Made by a program: the position numbers and the translations under genes. The notes under the pieces are model-generated. The model was not told the DNA's origin. It worked only from the letters and a program-made list of their open reading frames with translations, and did not search any database. Below are positions 34,915 through 44,485 of a DNA stretch of 51,829 bases, piece by piece (within the stretch, counting starts at the first letter, position 1; every line of letters begins with the position of its first letter). This stretch comes from Rhodospirillales bacterium (lineage in GTDB: Bacteria > Pseudomonadota > Alphaproteobacteria > CACIAM-22H2): positions 1 to 51,829 of the forward strand of contig JAEUKX010000104.1 of assembly GCA_016794025.1 (NCBI GenBank), in the 5' to 3' direction.

Positions 34915-35910
34915 ATGAAGAATAAGTTCCAGCGGTTCGCGACGCTCGCCGCGATCGGCCTAGCGATCGGTCTCGCCGCGCCCGCCCTCGCCCAGTCTGG
35001 CAAGCTCGTGCTCTACACCTCGCAGCCCGACCGCGATGCGCAGCAGACGACAGCGGCATTCAAGCAGGCGAATCCGAACGTCGAAATTGAGATTTTCCGC
35101 TCCGGCACAACCGAGGTCATGACGCGTTTGGCGGCAGAAGCCGCCGCCGGCCAGGTCAAGGCCGACGTCCTGCTGATCGCCGACAGCGTCAGCATGGAAA
35201 CGCTTAAGAAGGCAGGCCGGCTTCACGCCTATACCGATGCGAAGCTCGACGGTATCCGTCCGGGCACCTTCGACGTCGACAAAACCTATTTCGGCACCAA
35301 ATTGATCACGACGGGCATCGCCGTGAATACGGCCGCCAAGTCGCAGCCCAAATCGTGGGCCGACCTCGTGAAACCGGACATGAAGGGTCAGGTTATCATG
35401 CCGAGCCCGCTCTATTCGGGTGCGGCCGCCATCATGATGGGGGCGCTCACGAAGCGGCAGGACTTCGGCTGGAAGTTCTACGAGACGCTGAAGGCCAACG
35501 GAACGGTCCCCGTGCAGGGTAACGGCGCGGTGCTGACATCGGTCAGCAGCGGCGAGAAACCCTACGGCGTTCTGGTCGATTTCATGGCGCTTAACGCCAA
35601 GCTCAAGGGCGCACCGATTAGCTTCATCATCCCCGAGGAAGGCGTGATCCCGGTCACCGAGCCCGTCGCGATCCTCAAGACAACCGCCAACCTCGCCGCC
35701 GCGAAGGCGTTCGTCGATTTCCTTCTCTCCGAGGCCGGCCAGCGCTTCTCTGTCCAGACGCTGGGCTACATCCCCGTGCGCGCCGGCGTGCCCAACCCCG
35801 CCTGGCTGCCGGAAGGCACGACGATCAAGATCATGGATATCGACACCGGCGCGATCCTCGGCACCGCCGAAAGCGACAAGTCGCGCTTCTCCAACCTGTT
35901 CGGCGGCTGA
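34915..35910 (+). CDS. Periplasmic binding protein, AfuA/FbpA-like
   Basis: A 331-residue secreted protein. The signal peptide ends near APALAQ, and the mature part starts SGKLVLYTSQPDRDAQQTTAAF. Features include RLAAEAAAGQVKADVLLIAD, SWADLVKPDMKGQVIMP and TTANLAAAKAFVDFL. YGVLVDFMAL occupies the place of the iron Tyr pair. The ATG follows GAGGAGG. It lies 87 bp after the E2 gene, on the same strand, and begins the ABC operon that also includes a metallo-beta-lactamase-fold gene and SurE. It may import the substrate of the DRL pathway. Confidence 0.85.
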   Translation: MKNKFQRFATLAAIGLAIGLAAPALAQSGKLVLYTSQPDRDAQQTTAAFKQANPNVEIEIFRSGTTEVMTRLAAEAAAGQVKADVLLIADSVSMETLKKAGRLHAYTDAKLDGIRPGTFDVDKTYFGTKLITTGIAVNTAAKSQPKSWADLVKPDMKGQVIMPSPLYSGAAAIMMGALTKRQDFGWKFYETLKANGTVPVQGNGAVLTSVSSGEKPYGVLVDFMALNAKLKGAPISFIIPEEGVIPVTEPVAILKTTANLAAAKAFVDFLLSEAGQRFSVQTLGYIPVRAGVPNPAWLPEGTTIKIMDIDTGAILGTAESDKSRFSNLFGG

Positions 35911-35920
35911 AGCGCAGGGC

Positions 35921-37621
35921 ATGTCGAAGGCGTTCCGACTGAAGCTGCAGGACTGGGGGCTGCTTGCGGCCCTCGTCGCGCTCGTCGCGGCACTGTCGCT
36001 TCTTCCGCTGGGGCGGCTCCTCTTCGAGGCGCTTGCCCCGGGTGGAACACCTTCGATTGCCACGTTCGAGAAGGTCTTCTCGAACCCGGTGACCTGGCGC
36101 GCGACCGGCCACAGCCTGGAAATTTCGATCGGCGGGACGATCCTCGCCACGGCGATCGGCGTCGTGGTCGCGCTGCTCGTGGGCCTCGGCGACATCCGCT
36201 GCCGAAACGCGTTCGTGTTCTGTTTCGTGTTGCCGCTGATGATCGCGCCGCAGGTGACGGCGCTCGCTTGGCTGCAGGTCGCCGGTCCGTCGAGTCCGCT
36301 GCTGCGTGCGATCGGTCTCGCGCCGGCCATCGGCACGCCGAATCCCCTCTACTCGCGCGAGGGGATCATCCTGCTGCTCGGAATCGAATATGCGCCGCTG
36401 GTGTTCCTGACGCTGCGCGCGGGCCTGCGGCGGCTGCCACGCGAGCTGATCGAGGCGGCCCTCGCCGCCGGCGCGCGCAAAGGACGAGTCCTGCGGACCG
36501 TCGTTCTGCCGCTGATGACCCCGCCGCTTGTCGCCGGTATCGCGCTAACCTTCGTCTCGTGCGTGGGAAATTTCGGCATTCCGGCCTTCCTCGGCATTCC
36601 CGGCGGCTACATTGCGCTTCCCACGCTCATCTACCAGCGGCTCTCCGGCCTCGGGCCCGCGGCGCTGGCGGAAGTTTCGGGCCTGTCGGTCCTCGCCGGC
36701 CTCATCGCCGTCGCGGGCATTCTTCTCCAGAACTACATGCTGGGCCGGCGCGACTACCGCATCACCGGAAATTCGCTGTCGGCAGCACCTTTCGAACTGG
36801 GGCGTTGGCGCCTGCCGGTCGAAGCGATGCTGTGGGGTTATCTTTCGCTGGTTCTGGTCGTACCGTTCGCCAGCCTGCTGGCGATATCGCTCGTGCCGAT
36901 CTTCGGCGTGCCGCTCACTTGGGCAAGCGCCTCGATCGAGAACTACGTCTACGTCCTGATCGACTATCCGGTTTCGCACCGCGCGTTCCGCAACAGCCTC
37001 CTGCTTGCCGCATCGGCGGCGGCCATCATTGTCGCCGTCAGCGCACCGCTGGGCTACTATCTCGCTTGGCGTGGCTCGCGTGCGCTCAAGGTCCTCAACC
37101 TTTCGGCGGAGATGCCCTACGCGCTGCCGGGCATCGTGTTCGCGATCGCGCTGATCCTCGTCTTCCTGAAACCCATCCCCGTCCTCAACCTCAGCATCTA
37201 CAACACGGTCTGGATCATCTTCGTCGCCTATCTGGGCCGCTTTCTGGTGCTGGGCCTGCGTCCGGTCATCAGCGGCTACCACCAGATCGACCGGTCGCTT
37301 GAGGAGGCCGCGAGCGCGCTTGGCGCCGGCGTCCTGCGGCGCATGCGCACGATCATGTTCCCGCTGGTCGCACACGCCGCAGCCGCGGGCGCGCTTCTCG
37401 TCTTCCTTATGGCGTTCAGCGAATTAACGCTTTCCGCGCTGCTGTGGTCATCGGGCGCGGAGACGCTGGGTACCGTCATGTTCAGCTTCCAGCAGTCCGG
37501 CGGCGTCAACTACGCATCCGCAATCGCTGTCGTGACCATTCTCGTAACGCTCGTCCTGATGCTTTCGACTCTCCTCCTCGGGCAGCGCCTTCCCAAAGGG
37601 GTACTTCCGTGGCAGGACTGA
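35921..37621 (+). CDS. ABC transporter permease, two-domain FbpB type
   Basis: A 566-residue membrane protein with two permease halves. EAA loops are IEAALAAGARKGRVL and EEAASALGAGVLRRM. It starts 10 bp after the binding-protein gene and overlaps the ATPase gene by 13 bp. It is the channel for the importer next to the DRL/E1/E2 genes. Confidence 0.86.
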   Translation: MSKAFRLKLQDWGLLAALVALVAALSLLPLGRLLFEALAPGGTPSIATFEKVFSNPVTWRATGHSLEISIGGTILATAIGVVVALLVGLGDIRCRNAFVFCFVLPLMIAPQVTALAWLQVAGPSSPLLRAIGLAPAIGTPNPLYSREGIILLLGIEYAPLVFLTLRAGLRRLPRELIEAALAAGARKGRVLRTVVLPLMTPPLVAGIALTFVSCVGNFGIPAFLGIPGGYIALPTLIYQRLSGLGPAALAEVSGLSVLAGLIAVAGILLQNYMLGRRDYRITGNSLSAAPFELGRWRLPVEAMLWGYLSLVLVVPFASLLAISLVPIFGVPLTWASASIENYVYVLIDYPVSHRAFRNSLLLAASAAAIIVAVSAPLGYYLAWRGSRALKVLNLSAEMPYALPGIVFAIALILVFLKPIPVLNLSIYNTVWIIFVAYLGRFLVLGLRPVISGYHQIDRSLEEAASALGAGVLRRMRTIMFPLVAHAAAAGALLVFLMAFSELTLSALLWSSGAETLGTVMFSFQQSGGVNYASAIAVVTILVTLVLMLSTLLLGQRLPKGVLPWQD

Positions 37622-38688
37622 AGATCGACCGCGTCACGCGCCAATTCTCGGACTTCAAGGCGCTCAAGGAAGTTTCCCTCGACGTCGCCGACGGGGAGTT
37701 CCTCGCGGTGCTGGGCCCTTCGGGCTGCGGCAAGACGACCTTGCTGCGACTCATCGCTGGCTTCGACAAGGTGACCGGCGGCGCCATCTGGCTGGACGAC
37801 CGTCTGCTATCGGATACGCGCTCGCACGTCGCGACCGAAGATCGGGGCGTAGGCATCGTCTTCCAATCCTACGCCCTGTGGCCACACATGACGGTCGCCG
37901 AGAACGTGGCTTACGGCCTCGAGGTTGCAGGACTCGGCCGTGCGCAGCGCGACAAGCGCGTCAACGAGGCGCTCGAGCTCGTCGGGCTCACGCAGTATGG
38001 AGGTCGCATGCCCGCGATGCTGAGCGGCGGCCAGCGCCAGCGCGTGGCGCTCGCCCGCTGCCTGGTGATGGAGCCGGGCCTCGTCCTTCTCGACGAGCCG
38101 CTTGCCAATCTCGACGTGCATCTTCGCGCGTCGATGGAAGAAGAGTTCCGCCGCTTCCACGAGCGCACCGGCACGACGATGGTCTACATCACGCACGATC
38201 AGGCCGAAGCGATGGCGCTGGCGGACCGGATCGCGGTTCTCGACCGCGGCGTTCTCGAACAGGTCGCGAGCGCTTCGACGCTCTACCGCGAACCCGCGAC
38301 CGAGATGGTCGCTGGTTTCGTCGGCCAGGGAATAGTCGTGCCGGCCGAGATGCGGGGCGCCGGGCACGGCGGCACCTGCGCGGCGAGCGTCTTCGGAGCG
38401 CCCGCGACGCTGCGCTGCCGGCCAGGCATGCCGGCGCGCGCAGGCGCAAAGGCCTGCCTACGCTCGGTCGATCTCGCCTTCGCGGCCCCCGGAGAAGCCG
38501 GCATGTCCGGCACGGTGCGTCGCCTCATCTATCAGGGCGGCTTCTTCCGGGCGGAATTCCATCCCGACGCGAGCCCAGGTACGGCCTTCGTCCTCGAGGT
38601 GCCGGAGCCGGCCCCGATCGAAGCGGGCGCGCGCGCGAGCGTGGCTGTGCGCGGCGGCTGGATCATTCCGGAGGGCGAGCGGCGATGA
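37609..38688 (+). CDS. ABC transporter ATP-binding protein, FbpC/PotA type
   Basis: A 359-residue ATPase with Walker [30 protein letters not shown], signature LSGGQRQR, Walker B LVLLDEPLANLDVHLR and switch YITHDQAEAMAL. The start is GTG at 37609 with AAAGGGG upstream, inside the end of the permease gene. Its stop overlaps the next start in ATGA. The C-terminal regulatory domain is Ala/Gly-rich compared with its paralogues. Confidence 0.85.
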   Translation: MAGLKIDRVTRQFSDFKALKEVSLDVADGEFLAVLGPSGCGKTTLLRLIAGFDKVTGGAIWLDDRLLSDTRSHVATEDRGVGIVFQSYALWPHMTVAENVAYGLEVAGLGRAQRDKRVNEALELVGLTQYGGRMPAMLSGGQRQRVALARCLVMEPGLVLLDEPLANLDVHLRASMEEEFRRFHERTGTTMVYITHDQAEAMALADRIAVLDRGVLEQVASASTLYREPATEMVAGFVGQGIVVPAEMRGAGHGGTCAASVFGAPATLRCRPGMPARAGAKACLRSVDLAFAAPGEAGMSGTVRRLIYQGGFFRAEFHPDASPGTAFVLEVPEPAPIEAGARASVAVRGGWIIPEGERR

Positions 38689-39830
38689 AGGTTTCGCTTT
38701 TCGGCGGTTTCGGCGAGAAGGGTCGCACCTCGGTCGGGATCGAGACTCCTGGCTGCCGGCTGATCCTCGATGTCGGAATCAACACGAGCGGAAAAGGGGC
38801 CGACGCCTACCCCAAGGTCGATGCCGAACGCCTGCGTCGGACCGATGCCATCCTCGTAACCCATGCGCACGAGGACCATGTCGGCGCGCTGGGCTGGTGC
38901 TTCGCTAACGGCTTCTCGGGCCGCGTCTACATGACCGCCGAAACGCGCGGCGACATGCGCGAGATCGTAGCGGCCTACGACGCTGTATCGGGACGCTCAT
39001 CTCTCGACTTCGACTCGATCGAGACGATCTCCCCGGGTGCGCGTTTCTCAATCGGCAATATCGGGGTTTCGACGGGACGCTCCGGCCACATCGTCGGCGG
39101 AATCTGGTATGCGCTCAGCGACGGCGACCGACGGCTGATCTATTGTGGCGACGTGGTGCCGCATAGCGCCGTGTTCGAGATGGATCCGCTCCCGTCGTGC
39201 AACGCGCTGCTCTACGACGGATCGTACGGAGTCGATCCGATCGGAACCGACGCCAGAATTCGCGACATCCTCGCCTGGATCGACGCCCATCCGCATGGTT
39301 GCCTGCTCCCGACTCCGCTCGCGGGCCGTTCGCTGGAACTCCTGGCGGCGCTGAAGGGCGTCGTGGCGATTCATGGATCGATGCGCGAGCCGCTGAACGC
39401 GCAGGTCGCCGAGCACAAATGGCTGCGCGCCGGCATGGGTGCCGAATTGGCCGCGCGCATCGCCGCCGCGCGCGACTGGAACGAAAAGGCCGCCCTGCCC
39501 GACTGTCCGCTTCTCGTCCACGATGGCATGGGCATGACCGGCCCTGCCGCGATCGCATTGGCGCGTGCGGGCGAGGAAAGGCACCCGGTCCTTCTCACCG
39601 GGCACATCCCGACCGGAAGCCCCGCCGAGCGGCTGCTGAAGGCGGGACAGGCCGACTGGATCCGCCTGCCAACCCATCCGACGCTTCCGGAGAACCAGAT
39701 GCTGCTGCGCGGCTGTTCGCCGCAGATCGCGCTCGCCCACTCGTGCAGCACGCAGGACATGGAAAAGCTGCGCGTCGCGTTCCCTGCGGTCTCCCGCACC
39801 CTCGTCACCGGACAGGAATTCACCCTTTAG
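38685..39830 (+). CDS. Metallo-beta-lactamase-fold hydrolase (RNase J-like family, transporter-linked)
   Basis: A 381-residue MBL-fold protein. The metal motif HAHEDH (60-65) is intact, and further ligands are likely in SGHIVGG and YCGDVV. The N-terminus (SLFGGFGEKGRTSVGIE) resembles beta-CASP/RNase J-like and phosphodiesterase-type MBL proteins. It is coupled by ATGA to the transporter ATPase and followed by SurE after 4 bp. That context suggests a phosphodiesterase or phosphoester hydrolase acting on the imported compound, not a housekeeping ribonuclease. The substrate is not readable from sequence. Confidence 0.72.
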   Translation: MKVSLFGGFGEKGRTSVGIETPGCRLILDVGINTSGKGADAYPKVDAERLRRTDAILVTHAHEDHVGALGWCFANGFSGRVYMTAETRGDMREIVAAYDAVSGRSSLDFDSIETISPGARFSIGNIGVSTGRSGHIVGGIWYALSDGDRRLIYCGDVVPHSAVFEMDPLPSCNALLYDGSYGVDPIGTDARIRDILAWIDAHPHGCLLPTPLAGRSLELLAALKGVVAIHGSMREPLNAQVAEHKWLRAGMGAELAARIAAARDWNEKAALPDCPLLVHDGMGMTGPAAIALARAGEERHPVLLTGHIPTGSPAERLLKAGQADWIRLPTHPTLPENQMLLRGCSPQIALAHSCSTQDMEKLRVAFPAVSRTLVTGQEFTL

Positions 39831-39834
39831 TCCC

Positions 39835-40593
39835 ATGCGCATCCTCCTTGCAAACGACGACGGGATCGATTCCCCCCTGCTCGCCAACCTCGAGGCCGCA
39901 GCCGCCCTAATCTCGGACGACGTCTGGACCGTGGCACCGAGCCGCAAGTGGAGCGGCAGCAGCCACAGCGTGAGCCTGCACAAGCGATTCTCCGTCACGA
40001 AGCTCGGCGAGCGGCGCTACCGCTGCTCGGGCACGCCCGTCGACGGCGTGGTCGCCGCGATGGGGTGGCTGTTCGGCGACGGGTCGCGGCCCGACCTCGT
40101 CCTCAGCGGCATCAACGATGGCCAGAACGTCGCCGAGGATTTCGCCTATTCGGGCACGCTCTCGATCGCCCGCGAGGGGACGTTCTGGGGCATCCCTTCG
40201 ATCGCGCTTTCGCGCGTCAAGGGCGGCGGGCCGCTCGACCGCCCGCAGACCGAATGGCTCGCGCGCGTTCTTGCCCGACTGTGGCAACGGCGCGACGACT
40301 GGCGGCTCGACGGGCACTGGCTCAGCCTCAACCTGCCAAAATCCCTTCCGGCCCCGATCCGCCTCGCGCGCATCGGCCGCGACAAGATCGCTCGCGCCTG
40401 CATCGTCGACGGGACGGAGGGCGATGCGACCCATCTTGTGATCGCCGACGGGCGCGCGCGCGTGGCTGCGGACGACGACGAAACGGCCCTGCTGCAGGCA
40501 GGTCAATGCAGTCTCGTGCGACTCAACTGGTCGGACGTCCGCCCCCTGCCCGCCGACCTGCCTGTCGCGCTCGACGCTGCCGCACGCGGCTGA
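39835..40593 (+). CDS. surE: SurE-family 5'-nucleotidase/phosphatase
   Basis: A 252-residue SurE protein. Metal-site residues Asp8 and Asp9 (ANDDG), the Ser of SGSSHS (about 40-45) and Asn94 (SGINDGQN) are conserved, as is CSGTPVDG. SurE enzymes remove phosphate from nucleotides and some other phosphoesters. Here it is not in its usual stress operon (pcm/rpoS) but ends a transporter operon after an MBL-fold gene. A role in dephosphorylating an imported organophosphate is inferred. The start is 4 bp after the MBL stop. Confidence 0.87.
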   Translation: MRILLANDDGIDSPLLANLEAAAALISDDVWTVAPSRKWSGSSHSVSLHKRFSVTKLGERRYRCSGTPVDGVVAAMGWLFGDGSRPDLVLSGINDGQNVAEDFAYSGTLSIAREGTFWGIPSIALSRVKGGGPLDRPQTEWLARVLARLWQRRDDWRLDGHWLSLNLPKSLPAPIRLARIGRDKIARACIVDGTEGDATHLVIADGRARVAADDDETALLQAGQCSLVRLNWSDVRPLPADLPVALDAAARG

Positions 40594-40615
40594 CGCGCGG
40601 AACGGTGTCCGTGCC

Positions 40616-40644
40616 TTGACAGCACGGAGCATGCACAATAGTGT
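40616..40644 (+). promoter_or_regulatory. Candidate promoter for the 40685 transporter operon
   Basis: A consensus -35 TTGACA lies at 40616-40621, and TAGTGT at 40639-40644 is a weak -10 after 17 bp. The motif CACAATAGTGT (40634-40644) also occurs at 13202-13212 in inverse orientation. GGGAGAAA precedes the start at 40685. Confidence 0.45.
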
Positions 40645-40684
40645 TTTTAAAATAATAAATGTTCACAAATGGGAGAAACCGCCG

Positions 40685-41710
40685 ATGATCCACATTTCGC
40701 GCCGCGCCCTAAATCTCGGCCTCGCCAGCGCCCTGACACTGCCGGCCTCGCGCCTGTCCGCGCAGGCCAGGAAAGTCACGCTCTACATGGGCCCGCCCGA
40801 AGCGACCTGCACGGCGCTTGTAGAGGCGTTCGAAAAGAAAAGCGGCATCAAGCCCACGATGCTGCGCCTTTCGGCGGGCGAAGCAATCAACCGCATCCGC
40901 GCGGAACGGAACAGCCCGCAGGCGAGCATCCTGTACGGCATCGGGCTGCCTTCGATGATGACGCTCAAGGCCGACGGCCTCCTCGAAGCGTACCGCCCGA
41001 AGGGATCGGAGGACATTCCCGCCAAGTACAAGGATCCCGAAGGATTCTGGACCGGCACCGACGTCGACTTCATCGGCTTCGCATCGAACAAGCAGTTCCT
41101 CGCTGAAAAGAAGCTCAAGGCCCCGCAGAGCTGGGAAGACCTCACGCGGCCGGAGTTCGCCGGCCAAATCTGCGTGGGCAGCCCTGCGACGTCGGGCACC
41201 GGCTACACCTTCATCACAACCGTCCTGCAGGTGATGGGCGAGACGAAGGGCTGGGACTATCTGAAGCGCTTCAACGCGAACGTCGCGCAATACACGCGCT
41301 CTGGCATCGGCCCCACGCAGCTCGTCGGCCGCGGCGAGGTGGGCGTAGGCCTGCTGTTCGCGCATGATATCCTGGGTAGCATCCACAAGGGTTTTCCGAT
41401 GGAAATGTCCCTCCCGCAGGAAGGTACGGGCTACGACCTTTTCTGTTCGGTGCTGCTCAAGGGTGCACCGGAACCGGAAGCCGCGCGCACGTTCCTCGAC
41501 TGGGCGGTGACACCGGAATCGATCGAGCTGCTCGCCGCGTCGGAATATTTCGACGTGCCGACCAACCCCAAGGCGAAGGTCCACGACCTGATCAAGCCGT
41601 ATCGCGACGCCAAGATGGTCAATTTCGACTTCGCGTGGGCCGGCAATCCAGACACGCGCAAGACCATCATCGACCGGTTCCAGAACGAGATTCTGGCCGG
41701 CCGCAAGTAA
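40685..41710 (+). CDS. Periplasmic binding protein, AfuA-like
   Basis: A 341-residue secreted protein. The N-terminus (HISRRALNLGLASAL) resembles a Tat or basic Sec signal ending near RLSAQ. The mature protein starts ARKVTLYMGPPEATCTALV. It has RIRAERNSPQASILYG, SWEDLTRPEFAGQICVG and a ligand-side LLFAHD then QEGTGYDLFCSVLLKGAPEPEAA, like the proteins at 20528 and 23162. It heads an operon with permease, ATPase, phosphopentomutase-like enzyme and PfkB kinase, which points to a pentose or pentose-phosphate-type ligand. Confidence 0.85.
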   Translation: MIHISRRALNLGLASALTLPASRLSAQARKVTLYMGPPEATCTALVEAFEKKSGIKPTMLRLSAGEAINRIRAERNSPQASILYGIGLPSMMTLKADGLLEAYRPKGSEDIPAKYKDPEGFWTGTDVDFIGFASNKQFLAEKKLKAPQSWEDLTRPEFAGQICVGSPATSGTGYTFITTVLQVMGETKGWDYLKRFNANVAQYTRSGIGPTQLVGRGEVGVGLLFAHDILGSIHKGFPMEMSLPQEGTGYDLFCSVLLKGAPEPEAARTFLDWAVTPESIELLAASEYFDVPTNPKAKVHDLIKPYRDAKMVNFDFAWAGNPDTRKTIIDRFQNEILAGRK

Positions 41711-41713
41711 CCG

Positions 41714-43390
41714 ATGACGCACGTCGAGGCGAATGCGGCTGCGGCAGGCGAGGAAGGCATCGGCAGGAACCTGGTTCTCCCGGTTCTCTATCCCCTCCTC
41801 GCGCTGCTGATTCTCGTTTTCGTCGCCTATCCGATGTTCGTGCTGTTCGGGCGGGCCGTTGTCGAAGGCAGCGGCCCTCCGTTCACGCTCGTCTGGAAGG
41901 TCGCCGCCGACCCATACAACAGGAAGGTTTTCTGGAACACGCTGCTGCTCGGCGCGATCGTCGCCGTGCTCGGAACGCTGCTCGCCACGGCATACGCCTA
42001 CGCGATGACGCGCGTCTCCATCCCGGGCAAGAAGGTCTGGCACTTCTTCGCCATGCTGCCGACGATCTCGCCGCCGATCCTGATGGCGCTCGGGCTCATC
42101 CTGCTCTACGGCCGTCGCGGCATCGTCACATACGGGCTGTTCGGCATCCAGACGACTGGCCTCTACGGGCTCTATGGGCTCGTCATCGCCCAGCTCATGT
42201 CCTATTTCCCCTTCGCGTATCTTCTGATGCTGAACCTATTCCGGGGCCTCGACGCCTCGATGGAAGAGGCGGCCGGCACGCTGGGTGCCAATGCCTGGCA
42301 GGCGCTGCGCACCGTCAGCCTGCCGCTGTTGCTGCCCGGGCTCGCAGGCTCCGTGCTGCTGCTGTTTGGCTATTCGTTCGCCGATCTCGGAAACCCGATG
42401 CTCCTCGGTGGCGACTTTCCCGTCCTGTCTGCGCAGATCTACCAGACGATCATCGGCATGTACGACGTGCCACAGGGTGCCGCCCTCGCGATATTCCTGC
42501 TCGCTCCCTCGGTACTGATGTTCGTCGCGCACAAACGGCTTTCCTCGCGCATGTCGTACGCCACCGTCGGCGCAAAGGGATCGAGCCGCCTGCGCCTCGT
42601 CATGTACCTGCCCGCGCGCATCGCGGCACTGGTCCTCGTCGGCATCGTCACGCTGGCGATCTGCCTCCAGTACGCGACGATCCTCGCCGGCGCCTTCACG
42701 CAGCTCTTCGGCATCAACTACACTCCCACGCTGCGCCACGTCATCGCCACCTTCACCAAGTCGCGTGGAGCGATCCTCGACACTTTCGCCCTCGGAGTCA
42801 TCTCCGCGATTGTGTCGGTGGGTCTCGGACTCGTGATCGCACATCTCGTGGCGCGCACGCGACATTTCGGCCGCGGCCTCGTCGACTTCGTCGCCAATAC
42901 GCCGCTCGCGATCCCGGGCACCGTTATTGGCCTCGCCTTCGCGCTTGCCTTCAGCGGATCGCCGCTTCTGCTGACAGGTACGGCTGCGATCATCATCGTC
43001 GCCTTCGTCGTGCGCGCCCTGCCCTACGGTATCCGCTCGGGCGTGGCGGCGCTCGACCAAATCCACCGCTCGCTCGACGAGGCTTCGATGACGATGGGCG
43101 CCACATCCGGCCAGACTCTCTGGCGCGTACTGCTGCCGCTCGTGCGCCCCGCCCTGCTTGCGGGCATGGTGTTCGCCTTCACGCGTTCCGTCACGACGCT
43201 GAGCGCCGTCATTTTCGTCGTCTCGCCGCATTGGTCGCTGGTGACGCCCACGATCCTCTCTCAGATGGACCGTGGCGACGTCGGCGAGGCTGCAGCCCTC
43301 AGCGTCGTCGTGGTGCTCATGGTGCTCGCGGTGATCCATGGCGTTCCGCGGCTGTTCGACCGCGACTGGCGCGAAGTGCATCAGGAGTAG
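41714..43390 (+). CDS. ABC transporter permease, two-domain FbpB type
   Basis: A 558-residue membrane protein with two permease halves. EAA loops are EEAAGTLGANAWQAL and DEASMTMGATSGQTL. It begins 3 bp after the binding-protein stop. The ribosome site of the following ATPase (AGGAG) lies within its last codons. Confidence 0.87.
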   Translation: MTHVEANAAAAGEEGIGRNLVLPVLYPLLALLILVFVAYPMFVLFGRAVVEGSGPPFTLVWKVAADPYNRKVFWNTLLLGAIVAVLGTLLATAYAYAMTRVSIPGKKVWHFFAMLPTISPPILMALGLILLYGRRGIVTYGLFGIQTTGLYGLYGLVIAQLMSYFPFAYLLMLNLFRGLDASMEEAAGTLGANAWQALRTVSLPLLLPGLAGSVLLLFGYSFADLGNPMLLGGDFPVLSAQIYQTIIGMYDVPQGAALAIFLLAPSVLMFVAHKRLSSRMSYATVGAKGSSRLRLVMYLPARIAALVLVGIVTLAICLQYATILAGAFTQLFGINYTPTLRHVIATFTKSRGAILDTFALGVISAIVSVGLGLVIAHLVARTRHFGRGLVDFVANTPLAIPGTVIGLAFALAFSGSPLLLTGTAAIIIVAFVVRALPYGIRSGVAALDQIHRSLDEASMTMGATSGQTLWRVLLPLVRPALLAGMVFAFTRSVTTLSAVIFVVSPHWSLVTPTILSQMDRGDVGEAAALSVVVVLMVLAVIHGVPRLFDRDWREVHQE

Positions 43391-43392
43391 GC

Positions 43393-44484
43393 ATGTCGAA
43401 CCGCACCGCAAAATCTCTCCGCGTCCAGTCCCTCAACAAGTCCTACGGCATCAAGGGCGGGCCGCGCATTCCTGCCGTAATCGATTTCTCGCTCGACGTG
43501 GCACCGGGCGAGTTCGTGACGCTGCTCGGCCCCTCGGGCTGCGGCAAGACAACGGCGCTGCGCGTGCTGGCCGGCCTCGAGGACATCGATAGCGGCGAGG
43601 TACTGCTCGACGGTCGCTCGATCGCGCGCCTGCCGCCCCACCGTCGTCGCATCGGCATGGTGTTCCAAAACTACGCGCTGTTCCCGCACATGAGCGTGTT
43701 CGAGAACGTCGCCTATTCGCTACGGCTGCGCCGCGCGGCCGAGGTCGATGTGAAACGCGACGTGGGCGACGCACTCGACGTGGTGGGGCTTGCCGACTTT
43801 TCCAACCGCCTCCCCGGTCAGCTTTCGGGCGGCCAGCAGCAGCGCGTCGCGGTGGCGCGCGCGCTCGTCATGAAACCGGACCTCCTGTTGTTCGACGAAC
43901 CGCTGTCCAACCTCGACGCCAAGCTGCGCGTTCAGGTGCGCTCCGAACTGCGCCGGCTCCAGCGCGCTCTGGGAACGACTTCGCTCTTCGTGACCCACGA
44001 CCAGGAAGAAGCGATGAGCCTTTCCGACCGCATTGCCGTAATGCGCGCCGGCCGTGTCGAGCAGATCGGCGCGCCGTCCGAAATCTACGCGCGCCCGGCA
44101 ACGCTGTTCGTTGCGGGGTTCATCGGCAAGGTCAATGCGCTGCCTGGCACCGTTGTCTCGACGAACGGCGGGCGGGCGACGGCCGAGTGCTTTGGCCATC
44201 GGTTCGACATATCCGGTGCGGCCGTTACCCGCGGCGACGCGCTTCTGCTGGTACGACCCGAGACCGTGCTTCTCCAGCCGCCCGAGCGGACGGGCATTGC
44301 CGGCATCGTCAGCGAGATCGAGTATCTCGGCGACCGCACCGAATACCGCGTCCGTGTCGGCGAGACGACCGTTGCGGCCGTGCGCCCCTCGCTGGGACAG
44401 GAGGCCTCGTTCACCGAGGGTGCGCGCGTGAGCCTCGCCTTCGCGGGCGATTCGATCCACTTGCTGCCGGCCGGCAGCGTATAG
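43393..44484 (+). CDS. ABC transporter ATP-binding protein, FbpC/PotA type
   Basis: A 363-residue ATPase with Walker [30 protein letters not shown], signature LSGGQQQR, Walker [17 protein letters not shown] and switch [18 protein letters not shown]-like C-terminal domain is present. It is followed after 1 bp by the phosphopentomutase-like gene, so transport and sugar-phosphate metabolism are co-transcribed. Confidence 0.87.
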   Translation: MSNRTAKSLRVQSLNKSYGIKGGPRIPAVIDFSLDVAPGEFVTLLGPSGCGKTTALRVLAGLEDIDSGEVLLDGRSIARLPPHRRRIGMVFQNYALFPHMSVFENVAYSLRLRRAAEVDVKRDVGDALDVVGLADFSNRLPGQLSGGQQQRVAVARALVMKPDLLLFDEPLSNLDAKLRVQVRSELRRLQRALGTTSLFVTHDQEEAMSLSDRIAVMRAGRVEQIGAPSEIYARPATLFVAGFIGKVNALPGTVVSTNGGRATAECFGHRFDISGAAVTRGDALLLVRPETVLLQPPERTGIAGIVSEIEYLGDRTEYRVRVGETTVAAVRPSLGQEASFTEGARVSLAFAGDSIHLLPAGSV

Positions 44485-44485
44485 G

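Noticed and set aside
42236..43411. 391-codon minus-strand frame
   Set aside because: It lies wholly opposite the permease gene and is highly charged and repetitive, a shadow frame.
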